Source: Catenulispora sp. MAP5-51 (GTDB taxonomy: Bacteria; Actinomycetota; Actinomycetes; Streptomycetales; Catenulisporaceae). Taken from it: a stretch of 64,000 nt of DNA. Of the stretch, positions 34,228 through 42,420 are shown piece after piece. The stretch is taken from positions 310,001-374,000 of the forward strand of contig NZ_JBGCCH010000005.1 in assembly GCF_041261205.1 (NCBI RefSeq), given 5' to 3'. Both the position numbers and the translations under genes were made by a program. The number at the start of each line of letters is the position of its first letter. Position 1 is the first letter of the stretch. The notes beneath the pieces were generated by a model that saw nothing but the letters and a program-made list of their open reading frames with translations, had not been told where the DNA came from and did no database searches.

Positions 34228-35669
34228 GCGCGGGCAGGAAGACCGTCGCCGCGGTCGATCTCGGCGCGTCCAGCGGCCGGGTGATGGCGGCGCGGGTCGG
34301 TGCGGGCGTGGTGGAGATGCGCGAGGCGCACCGGTTCGAGAATCGGCCGGTGCGCGTCGGCGGGACGCTGCACTGGGACGTGTTGGCGTTGTATCAGGGC
34401 ATTGTGGATGGGCTGCGCGCCGCCGGGCAGGTCGATTCGGTGGGGATCGACAGCTGGGCCGTGGACTATGGGCTGCTCGACGCCGACGGCGCGTTGCTCG
34501 GCAACCCTGTGCACTATCGCGACGCCCGGACGGAGGGTGTGGCCGAGCAGGTGTGGAAGACGGTGCCCGCCGAGGCGCTGTATGCCATCACCGGGCTTCA
34601 GTACGCTCCGTTCAACACGCTGTATCAGCTCGTTGCGGCGCGGGAAGCCGCCGCGTTGGCGTCTGCTCGGCAGGCGATGCTGATCCCGGACCTGATGGGC
34701 TACTGGCTGACCGGCGTCGCCGGCACCGAGCTCACCAACGCCTCCACCACGCAGCTGCTCGACGCGTCGAGCCGGGGGTGGTCGACCGATCTGGCCGCTC
34801 GGCTCGGCGTGGACGTCGGCCTGTTCCCGCCGCTGCGGCAGCCGGGATCGCGGATCGGCGACCTGCTGCCGGCGGTGCTGGAGGCGACCGGTCTGCGCGG
34901 TCCGGTCCCGGTGACCGCGGTGGCCTCGCACGACACGGCGTCGGCGGTAGTCGCGGTGCCGGCGGGGGCGGGGGAGCGGTTCGCGTATATCAGCACCGGA
35001 ACGTGGTCGCTCGCCGGGCTGGAGCTGGAGCGGCCGGTGCTGACCGAGGCCGGCCGCACGGCGAACTTCACCAACGAGGCGGGGATCGACGGCACGGTCC
35101 GCTACCTGCGTAACATCATGGGGCTGTGGCTGCTACAGGAGTGCGTGCGGGAATGGGGCGCTGAGCTGCCGCCCCTGTTGGCAGCCGCCGCCGAGCTGCC
35201 AGCTTTGCGCTCGGTGATCGACGCCGCCGACCCGGCCTTCCTTCCGCCGGACCGAATGCCCGAGCGCATCCGCCAGGCCTGCCGCACCACCGGCCAGCCG
35301 GTACCGGACACGCCGCCGCAGATCACGCGCTGCATCCTCGACTCACTGGCGCTGGCACACCGGCGCGCGATCCAGGACGCCCAACGCCTCGCCGACCACC
35401 CCGTCGATGTGGTGCACATCGTCGGCGGCGGAGTACACAACACGTTGCTCTGCCAACTCACCGCCGACGCCTGCGGCCTCCCGGTGATCGCGGGCCCGGC
35501 GGAGGCCGCAGCGTTGGGGAACGTGCTGGTTCAGGCGCGAGCGCTGGGGTTGGTCGGCGACCGGGTGGAGATGCGGGCGTTGTTGGCGAAAACGCAGTCG
35601 TTGATGCGGTACGAGCCGACGGGGGATCGGGGTGCCTGGGACGCGGCGGCTGGGCGGCTGGGATCTTAG
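34224..35669 (+). CDS. rhaB: Rhamnulokinase
   Basis: The ATG at 34224 overlaps the previous stop by four bases (ATGA), and gives 481 residues, the usual length of FGGY-family rhamnulokinases. The N-terminus reads V-D-L-G-A-S-S-G-R-V, and the ATP-site blocks I-S-T-G-T-W-S-L and I-V-G-G-G-V-H-N-T follow. It phosphorylates L-rhamnulose before the aldolase step. With isomerase and aldolase/dehydrogenase it completes the core pathway; no mutarotase or dedicated transporter is in the operon. Confidence 0.95.
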   Translation: MSAGRKTVAAVDLGASSGRVMAARVGAGVVEMREAHRFENRPVRVGGTLHWDVLALYQGIVDGLRAAGQVDSVGIDSWAVDYGLLDADGALLGNPVHYRDARTEGVAEQVWKTVPAEALYAITGLQYAPFNTLYQLVAAREAAALASARQAMLIPDLMGYWLTGVAGTELTNASTTQLLDASSRGWSTDLAARLGVDVGLFPPLRQPGSRIGDLLPAVLEATGLRGPVPVTAVASHDTASAVVAVPAGAGERFAYISTGTWSLAGLELERPVLTEAGRTANFTNEAGIDGTVRYLRNIMGLWLLQECVREWGAELPPLLAAAAELPALRSVIDAADPAFLPPDRMPERIRQACRTTGQPVPDTPPQITRCILDSLALAHRRAIQDAQRLADHPVDVVHIVGGGVHNTLLCQLTADACGLPVIAGPAEAAALGNVLVQARALGLVGDRVEMRALLAKTQSLMRYEPTGDRGAWDAAAGRLGS

Positions 35670-35678
35670 GCTGTCCGC

Positions 35679-35885
35679 ATGCAGAGGGCTGACCTACTCA
35701 GGGATCTGGTGGCGCGCGGTACCGAAACGAGTCCCGACCGCTGTCGGGAACTCGCGGTGGAGCTGGGACTGCTGGCCTCCGACATTTCCTCAAGCTCCCA
35801 CGGCCGCCGCAGCCTCCGCACCGACGGGCACCGCACCCGCGTCGCCGGCCATCCCGGCGCCGTCAGCCGCCTCGCCCTCCTCTAA
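35679..35885 (+). pseudogene. Small truncated gene after rhaB
   Basis: A 68-residue frame begins M-Q-R-A-D-L-L-R-D-L-V-A-R-G and continues with a natural helical segment to about residue 37 (L-A-V-E-L-G-L-L-A-S-D-I). The rest reads S- and R-rich, and it overlaps the 3' end of the convergent histidine kinase gene, so it is probably the broken start of an older gene. I cannot name the family. Confidence 0.35.
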
Positions 35886-37124
35886 CTCCACCAGCTCCAC
35901 CGCGATCGGCAGCGTCAGCGACACCTCGAACCCGCCGTCCGGGCCGCGGCCGGCGGACAGTTCGCCGCCGTAGAGCGCTGCGCGCTCGCGCATGCCGGTG
36001 AGGCCGACGCCGCTGCCGCTGTGGCGGGCTGCTTGGGTTATGGCCGCTGCCGGGATGCCCATCTTGCGGGCCGGGACCGGGTGGGTGCCGGTGTCGGTGA
36101 TGGTGACGCGGATGCTGTCCGGTTCGTATTCGAGGCGCACCTCGACCGAGGAGCCCGGTGCGTGCTTCAGCACGTTCGTCAGGGACTCCTGGACCACGCG
36201 GTAGACGCACAGCTCGATGCCCGCCGGCAGGGGGCGCTTGCGTCCTGCGACCGTGTAGCGGCTGGGGGTGCCGGACAGGCCGACGCGCTCTATCAGGACC
36301 GGGAGTTGGGCCACGCCGGGGGCCGGGGGGTCGGAGGTGTGGGTGCGGGCGCCTTCGTCGTCGTCGGGGCGCAGGAGGCTGATCAGGCGGCGGAGTTCTG
36401 CCAGGCCTTCGCTGCCGACCTCGGAGATGGCGCGCAGGGCCTGGTCGGCGGTCTCGGGTTCCTTGTCGATGACGAAGCGGGCCACGCCGGCCTGCACTGC
36501 GATGACCGACAAATGGTGTGCTGTCACGTCGTGCAGTTCGCGGGCGATGCGGATGCGCTCCAGGAGCACCGCGCGCTGTTCCCGGTCGCGGTGTTTGCGC
36601 TGCACCTGCTCCTTGTACGCGGCCAGCAGGGCCCGGCTCTCGTCCAGTCGCCGTGCGCCGTCGGCTATGAAGGCCACGGCGGCAACCCACAGCGCGGTGC
36701 CGAGGTAGAACCAGGTGTGGGAGCCGGACCAGTCGTGGAAGTGGTCGTACAACAGCTCCGCGTAAGTGATGCCCGCCGCCAGGATCGCCCAGGGGCGCCC
36801 GCGGCGTTCGCCGACCGTGAACATCGCCAGGAGGAGGCCGGCCTGGGCCAGGCCCATGCGGTAGCCGTGGGCCTCGAAGGCCGCCATCAGTGCCGCGCTG
36901 ACTCCCAGCACCGCTAAGGGGAACCTGCGCCGCAGGACCAAGGCCGCGCCCATGGCGATGATCAGGGTGATCGCGAGGGCGTCGATGGGGCGGCTGCCGT
37001 GTAAGGCGTGGGGGCGGATCGAGGCGGCGACGGCGAGCCAGGTGACGGCCGTGGCGGCGGCGACATCCAGGACGAGCGGGGGTATCGACGCCAGGGGTTT
37101 GGCGGCGTCGTGCATGCGGAGCAT
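35790..37124 (-). CDS. Sensor histidine kinase, NarL-partner type (HisKA_3)
   Basis: The 444-residue protein has about five transmembrane segments in the first 155 residues, then the dimerisation/phosphoacceptor helix R-I-A-R-E-L-H-D-V-T-A-H-H (phosphorylated His198). A HATPase domain follows with N-V-L-K-H-A, D-T-G and G-V-G-L-T-G-M-R-E-R. This class works with NarL-type response regulators. No regulator is adjacent; the nearest, at 44594-45478, is 7 kb away on the other strand. It is thus an orphan kinase by position. Confidence 0.92.
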   Translation of the reverse strand: MLRMHDAAKPLASIPPLVLDVAAATAVTWLAVAASIRPHALHGSRPIDALAITLIIAMGAALVLRRRFPLAVLGVSAALMAAFEAHGYRMGLAQAGLLLAMFTVGERRGRPWAILAAGITYAELLYDHFHDWSGSHTWFYLGTALWVAAVAFIADGARRLDESRALLAAYKEQVQRKHRDREQRAVLLERIRIARELHDVTAHHLSVIAVQAGVARFVIDKEPETADQALRAISEVGSEGLAELRRLISLLRPDDDEGARTHTSDPPAPGVAQLPVLIERVGLSGTPSRYTVAGRKRPLPAGIELCVYRVVQESLTNVLKHAPGSSVEVRLEYEPDSIRVTITDTGTHPVPARKMGIPAAAITQAARHSGSGVGLTGMRERAALYGGELSAGRGPDGGFEVSLTLPIAVELVELEEGEAADGAGMAGDAGAVPVGAEAAAAVGA

Positions 37125-37377
37125 CCAGCCAAACTAGGGAGCACATCCTGGCTTTGTCCTCAGTTGGCGGCCGGGTTCAGCCGAACGAGGGTAAACCTGT
37201 GCGGTATGCGTCACTGCCGTCCTGGTTATAGAGCGGATCTTGATTGTCAACCTGTGGGTAACGCGGCGGACCGACCGGGACTGGAACCCTAGACTTTCGC
37301 GCGGTTGCTCAGCCCTTTGAGCGGTTGCTGAGCGTCGTGCGTTGTAAGCGGTTGAGAACAAAACTGGGTGGCAGGCG
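37125..37377. other. Divergent gap before the secretion-type ATPase gene
   Basis: No gene seen. The gap should hold the promoters for both divergent genes. A repeated word (GCGGTTG at about 37301, 37320 and 37348) lies just before the ATPase gene and could be a binding site; this is weak. Confidence 0.35.
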
Positions 37378-40300
37378 ATGAGGTTCGTCCATCGGGACGC
37401 TGGGGTCGAACGGGATATGGAGCTGCGGCTCGGCCGCCAGGACGCGGTGGCCGGGGACCTGGCCACCGCGCTGGGCGGGTACGGCGGCGCGGTGATGATC
37501 GACGGCCGGCTGACCCCGCCGGCCACGCCGTTGAGCGGGTCCGGGCTGGTCATGGGCGCGGAGGTCTCGCTCACCGTGACCCCCGAGGCCGACACCGGGA
37601 CGATGTCCGACCGGGGCTTCGTGCTGCGGGTCGTCGGCGGGCTGGACGCCGGGCTGTCGGTGCCGCTGATGCCCGGCCGGTACAAGCTGGGACGCGGCGA
37701 TCAGGCCGACATCCGGGTCGACAGCCCGGATCTGTCGCGGCTGCACTGCGAGATCGACGTCACCCGCGACGGCCTGGTGCGGGTCCGCGATCTCGACTCG
37801 CGCAACGGCACCGACCTGAACGGCCGGCGCCTGACCGGGCCGGTGCGGGTCGGGCCGCAGGACATCGTCTCGGCGGCCGGCCGTGTTCCCTTCCGGGTGC
37901 TGCCGGTGGCCGACCTCGGTCCGGTGCAGTACGTCAACCCGGCGTTCGAGGCCGGCTCCGGAGGCACTTTGCCCTTCAACCGCGCCCCGCGGCTGGCCGC
38001 CTCGGCCGACGCCGGGCCGGTGAAGCTGCCGCAGCCGCCCAAGCGCTCCGGCTCGCAACCGCTGCGGGTCACCACCATCGTCGCGCCGATCATCCTGGCC
38101 GCCGTCATGGTCGCGATCCTCAAGAATCCCGCCTTCGCCTTGTTCGCGCTGTTCAGCCCGGTCATGATGCTCGGCACCCAGCTGGAGGACCGGACCCGCG
38201 GCCGGGTCGGGTTCCGCCGGGGCAAGCGCGACTACGCCGCGCGGTTGGCCGAGGTCCACGACGAGCTCCAGGAACGCCGCGAGGACGAGGAGGACCGGCT
38301 GCGGGAGGAGTACCCGGACCCGGCCGAGGTCCTGTACCGCGCCTCGGTTCCCGGCCTGCGGCTGTGGGAGCGGCGCAACGGCGCGGCGGACTTCCTGCGC
38401 CTGTCGGCCGGCTCGGCCGACCAGAGCTGGACCCCGCCGGTGGAACACGGCCGCCGAGCCGGATCGGATCAGGAACCTGATCCGGCGATCACCGACGCCG
38501 TCGCCGACGCCTCCCGGCTCAGCCAGGTCCCGGTCGCGGTGAACCTCGCCGACGGCGGCGTGCTCGGCCTGGAGGGCGACCGCGGCGCGGCGCTGGCGGC
38601 CGCGCGGTCGCTGCTGTGCCAGGCCGTCGCCGAGAGCGGGCCGGCCGACGTCGCGGTCGTGGTCTTCGCCGACGACGACCGCATCGCCGACTGGGACTGG
38701 ACCAAGTGGCTGCCGCACGGTGCCGACCCGCGCTCGAGCGCCTCGCGCTACGTCGCCGTCGGCGCCGAGCACTGCGAGACCCTGGCCCGCAGCCTGCTGG
38801 CCGAGCTCGCCGAGGCCAACGCCGGCCCCGGCGGATACGGCGGCGGACGCCCCGCGGACCCGTCCGTCACCGGCATGCCGGCCCTGCTGCTCGTCGTCGA
38901 CGGCGCCACCTTGCTGGAAGGCCGCCCCTGTGCGCTGCGCGACCTGCTCGGCGGCCAGGCCGGGCCGGTGGCCGGGATCGTGCTCACCCGGCGGCTGCCC
39001 GCGCTGTGCACCGAGGTGCTGTCGGTGTCGGCCGACGGCTTCGGCCGGCTGCACCGGGTCGCCTCCGGCCAGCGCGTCGACGGCGTCCTGGTGGCCGGCA
39101 TGACCCGGCACCGGGCGCGCGCCGTGGCCCGGGCCCTGGCCCGGTTCGAGGACCCCGAGGTCCGGGCGGCCGGCGCCGGGCTGCCCGACCGGGTCAACCT
39201 GCTGCCGCTGCTGCACCTGACCGGCGCCCCGAACGGCGCCCCGAACAGCGGCCTGGACGCCGCCCTGGCCGACCGCTGGCGCACCACGGTCGGCACCCTG
39301 CGGGCCCGGGCCGTGCTCGGCGTCACCGACCACGGCGAGTTCGAGATCGACCTCGACGACGACGGCCCGCACGCCCTGTTCGCCGGCACCACCGGCTCCG
39401 GCAAGAGCGAGCTTCTGCGGACTCTGATAGCCGCGCTCGCCGTCGGCGCCGACCCCGAACACCTCACCTTCGCCCTCGTCGACTACAAGGGCGGCGGCGC
39501 CCTGGACGAGTGCGCGCGCCTGCCGCACGTCGTGGGCCTGGTCACCGACCTGGACGAGCAGCTCGGCGAGCGCGCCCTGCGCTGCCTGGAAGCCGAGCTG
39601 CGGCACCGCGAACACGCGCTGCGCGGCGTGGGCCTGAGCCACGTCCGCGACTACCAGCGGCTGCGCGACTCACAGCGTCCCGACCTGGAGCCGATGCCTC
39701 GCCTGGTGGTGGTCATCGACGAGTTCGCGACCCTGGTCAAAGCCCTGCCGGAGTTCGTCGACGCGCTGGTCAGCATCGCCCAGCGCGGCCGCAGCCTGGG
39801 CATGCACCTGGTGATGGCGACCCAGCGGCCCTCCGGCTCGGTCAACGACGCCATCAAGAACAACGTCAAACTGCGCCTCGCGCTGCGCCTGGAGAGCGCC
39901 GCCGACTCCAGCGACGTCATCGACTCGCCGGTGGCCGCCAGCATCGGCAGCCGCCAGTGGGGCCGCGGCTTCTACCGGGTCAGCGCCGGTGAAGTGCTCG
40001 CGGTGCAGACCGCACTGTCCACCGGCATCACGGCCGTGGACAACGCCGCAGGCCGGCTGTCCCTTCTACCCTTCAGGTTGACATCGGGGGAGCGCGCCGG
40101 AGCCGTCGCCGCGCCGCAGCAGGCCGCCGCCGGCCAGCCGACCGACCTGGCCCGGCTGGTCCAGGCCGCGCAGCACGCCAGCTACTCCGCCGGATTCGCC
40201 CAGCCCCGGCGGCCCTGGCCGGACCCGCTGCCCACCGCTATCCCGCTGCACGAACTGGGACCGGCGGTGAAGGGCCTGCAGACCGACAGCACCGGCCTGG

Positions 40301-41790
40301 CGGCCTACGCCCTGCTCGACGATCCGGACCGGCAGGCGCAATACACCGTCGGCTGGGACCCGGCCGTCGGCAACATCCTGATCTACGGCGGCGTCAACTC
40401 CGGCACCTCCACCGCGCTGTCGGCGCTCGCGCTGTCCGCTGCCCTCCCCGAGGCCCCCGACCGCCTGCACCTGTACGTCCTGGACCTCGGCTCCGGCGCC
40501 CTCGCGCCGCTGCAGGGCCTGCCGCACACCGGCGCCTACATCGGCCCCGGCGACCGGCCCCGCCAGATCCGGCTGATCAGGATGCTGCGCGCCGAACTGA
40601 ACACCCGCAAGGCCGGCGGCTCGGTGCGCGAATCCGACGCCGCCGTCGCCGGACCACCGAAGGTGATCGTCCTCATCGACAACGTCGGGTCGCTGCGCTC
40701 GGAGCTGGAGAAGGACTACGGCGGCATGAGCGTTCTGGACGACCTGGAACGGGTCTTCGCCGACGGCCCCGCGGTCGGCCTGTACATCGCCGCCACCGGC
40801 GACCGGCTGGGCGCGATCCCCGGCGCCTGGGGTGCGCTGAGCAGGCAGAAACTGTTGCTGCGCCTGGCCGACACCGCCGACTACGCGAACTTCGACATCC
40901 CCCGGCGCGCGGTGCCCGCCGCGGTGCCGGGCCGCGCGGTGATCGTGGCCACGCGCCAGGTCGTGCAGATCGGCCACCCCGGGGCCGACCTCGCCGCCGC
41001 CGTCGGCGCGGTCGCGCAGCGCTGGACCGGAGCCCCGCGCACCGCCAACAAGGTGCGGCTGCTGCCGGACGTCATCCCGATCGACCGGATGCGCCGCGCG
41101 GGAGTGGCCGCGGCCACCGGCGGCGAACCCTGGTCCATCCCCGTCGGCTTCACCGACAGCGCCCTGGCCGCGGCCGTCCTGCGACTGCACGACCACGAAC
41201 ACGCCCTGATCGCCGGACCCTCGCGCTCGGGCCGCAGCAGCGCGCTGGTCGCGATCGCGCACATGGTCCTCACCGGCGCCGAACCTCCGGCGCTGGTGAC
41301 GTTCACGCCCCGGCGCTCGCCGTTGCGCGACCTCCCGCCGACGGTCATCGGGTGCACCGAGTACTCAGAACTCGAACGCGCCCTGGAGTCCGCCGGGGAC
41401 CGGGCACTCCTTCTGGTTGACGACGCCGACACGGTCACCGACACCCTGGGAGTACTCGACCGGTTCATGGCCAAGCCCGGCCGGCACGTCATCGCCGCCG
41501 GCCGCAACGACGGCGTGCGCAGGCAGTTCGGCCAGTGGACGCAGCGGATCCGTGAGGCACGCTGCGGAATCCTGCTGGTCCCGGACCACGACCACGACCA
41601 CGACCTGCTCGGCACCCCGCTGCCGCGGCAGCACCGGATGGCGCCCCTTCCCGGCCGGGGCTACCTCGTCTGCGACGGCACGATCGAGGGAGTGCAACTC
41701 GTGCAGGCGACGCCGGGCGACTTCTATAACGACCGTGGTAGCGCGGATTTACACCGCTCGTTAGACGACCGGACGAGCGGACGTCCGTAG
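37378..41790 (+). CDS. FHA-FtsK/SpoIIIE ATPase of type VII secretion type (EssC/EccC-like)
   Basis: The 1470-residue protein begins with about 80 residues of beta-rich sequence. An FHA domain follows at 80-180 (Y-K-L-G-R-G near its start, L-S-R-L-H-C-E and D-S-R-N-G-T), which normally binds phosphothreonine. Two hydrophobic segments lie at about 230-262. Three FtsK-like ATPase modules follow. The first is intact: Walker A G-T-T-G-S-G-K-S at 670-677 and D-E at 781-782. The second P-loop has G-G-V-N-S-G-T-S (Thr1010 for Lys) and the third G-P-S-R-S-G-R-S (Arg1286 for Lys). This is how EssC and EccC look, with an active first motor and degenerate later modules. It would drive secretion of WXG100 proteins such as the next gene. 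Confidence 0.88.
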   Translation: MRFVHRDAGVERDMELRLGRQDAVAGDLATALGGYGGAVMIDGRLTPPATPLSGSGLVMGAEVSLTVTPEADTGTMSDRGFVLRVVGGLDAGLSVPLMPGRYKLGRGDQADIRVDSPDLSRLHCEIDVTRDGLVRVRDLDSRNGTDLNGRRLTGPVRVGPQDIVSAAGRVPFRVLPVADLGPVQYVNPAFEAGSGGTLPFNRAPRLAASADAGPVKLPQPPKRSGSQPLRVTTIVAPIILAAVMVAILKNPAFALFALFSPVMMLGTQLEDRTRGRVGFRRGKRDYAARLAEVHDELQERREDEEDRLREEYPDPAEVLYRASVPGLRLWERRNGAADFLRLSAGSADQSWTPPVEHGRRAGSDQEPDPAITDAVADASRLSQVPVAVNLADGGVLGLEGDRGAALAAARSLLCQAVAESGPADVAVVVFADDDRIADWDWTKWLPHGADPRSSASRYVAVGAEHCETLARSLLAELAEANAGPGGYGGGRPADPSVTGMPALLLVVDGATLLEGRPCALRDLLGGQAGPVAGIVLTRRLPALCTEVLSVSADGFGRLHRVASGQRVDGVLVAGMTRHRARAVARALARFEDPEVRAAGAGLPDRVNLLPLLHLTGAPNGAPNSGLDAALADRWRTTVGTLRARAVLGVTDHGEFEIDLDDDGPHALFAGTTGSGKSELLRTLIAALAVGADPEHLTFALVDYKGGGALDECARLPHVVGLVTDLDEQLGERALRCLEAELRHREHALRGVGLSHVRDYQRLRDSQRPDLEPMPRLVVVIDEFATLVKALPEFVDALVSIAQRGRSLGMHLVMATQRPSGSVNDAIKNNVKLRLALRLESAADSSDVIDSPVAASIGSRQWGRGFYRVSAGEVLAVQTALSTGITAVDNAAGRLSLLPFRLTSGERAGAVAAPQQAAAGQPTDLARLVQAAQHASYSAGFAQPRRPWPDPLPTAIPLHELGPAVKGLQTDSTGLAAYALLDDPDRQAQYTVGWDPAVGNILIYGGVNSGTSTALSALALSAALPEAPDRLHLYVLDLGSGALAPLQGLPHTGAYIGPGDRPRQIRLIRMLRAELNTRKAGGSVRESDAAVAGPPKVIVLIDNVGSLRSELEKDYGGMSVLDDLERVFADGPAVGLYIAATGDRLGAIPGAWGALSRQKLLLRLADTADYANFDIPRRAVPAAVPGRAVIVATRQVVQIGHPGADLAAAVGAVAQRWTGAPRTANKVRLLPDVIPIDRMRRAGVAAATGGEPWSIPVGFTDSALAAAVLRLHDHEHALIAGPSRSGRSSALVAIAHMVLTGAEPPALVTFTPRRSPLRDLPPTVIGCTEYSELERALESAGDRALLLVDDADTVTDTLGVLDRFMAKPGRHVIAAGRNDGVRRQFGQWTQRIREARCGILLVPDHDHDHDLLGTPLPRQHRMAPLPGRGYLVCDGTIEGVQLVQATPGDFYNDRGSADLHRSLDDRTSGRP

Positions 41791-41887
41791 CGTTCTGGTC
41801 GTACCGCCGAGGGATTCCACGGCGTACCAATAGCCACCCGGCGGGACCGCGACCAGCGGACCCGCGGACAAGATATGGAGCACCAAG

Positions 41888-42238
41888 ATGACTGATGGCG
41901 GCACCGTCAAGGTCACTGCTGAGGCCCACCTGCACATCGGCCAGCTGATGAACCTCCTCCAGGGACCGCTCGGCGATGTGCTGTCCCAGATCACCTCGCA
42001 CGGCCTGGCGCTGACCGACCCCGCGGTCTGGGAGGGCCCGGCGGCGTCGGTGTTCAGCAGCCAGATCTGGCCGGCCGCGCAGTCGCAGCTGGACAGCGTG
42101 CGCTCCACCCTCATGGAGCTGCAGCAGCAGGTCGGCGGCGTGCTCGGCAACGTCACCCAGGCCGGCAGCGGCCTGCCGGTCGTGGGCCAGCTGCCGGTGG
42201 TCGGCGGCCTGGTCGGCGGCCTGACCAACGGCCTGTAG
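41888..42238 (+). CDS. WXG100-like secretion substrate
   Basis: The 116-residue protein is helical, with W-E-G at 48-50 in the turn between two helices, the hallmark of WXG100 (ESX) proteins. The C-terminal 25 residues are Gly-, Val- and Leu-rich and do not show the usual Y-x-x-x-D/E secretion signal. It is 97 bp after the FtsK-type ATPase gene and is its natural substrate or partner. A strong terminator follows, so this unit probably ends here. Confidence 0.8.
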   Translation: MTDGGTVKVTAEAHLHIGQLMNLLQGPLGDVLSQITSHGLALTDPAVWEGPAASVFSSQIWPAAQSQLDSVRSTLMELQQQVGGVLGNVTQAGSGLPVVGQLPVVGGLVGGLTNGL

Positions 42239-42310
42239 GACTCCCGGCCTCACCCGCCGGATGGAGCGAGCGAGCGGACTGAACTGAACAGCAAGCACCC
42301 ACCCGGCGAC

Positions 42311-42375
42311 GGCGGTGGTGTGGCGGCGCGGAAAGAGCGTGCCGCCACACCACCGCCCCGTCGTGTTTTTGTTTC
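42311..42375 (+). terminator. Strong Rho-independent terminator after the WXG100-like gene
   Basis: A perfect 17-bp stem (42311-42327 with 42341-42357) and a 13-nt loop are followed by GTGTTTTTGTTT. It separates the ATPase-WXG100 unit from the kinase gene. Confidence 0.88.
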
Positions 42376-42420
42376 GCCGGGGATATCGCCGATGTCGTGG
42401 AACGGACGGGAACGCAGGTC

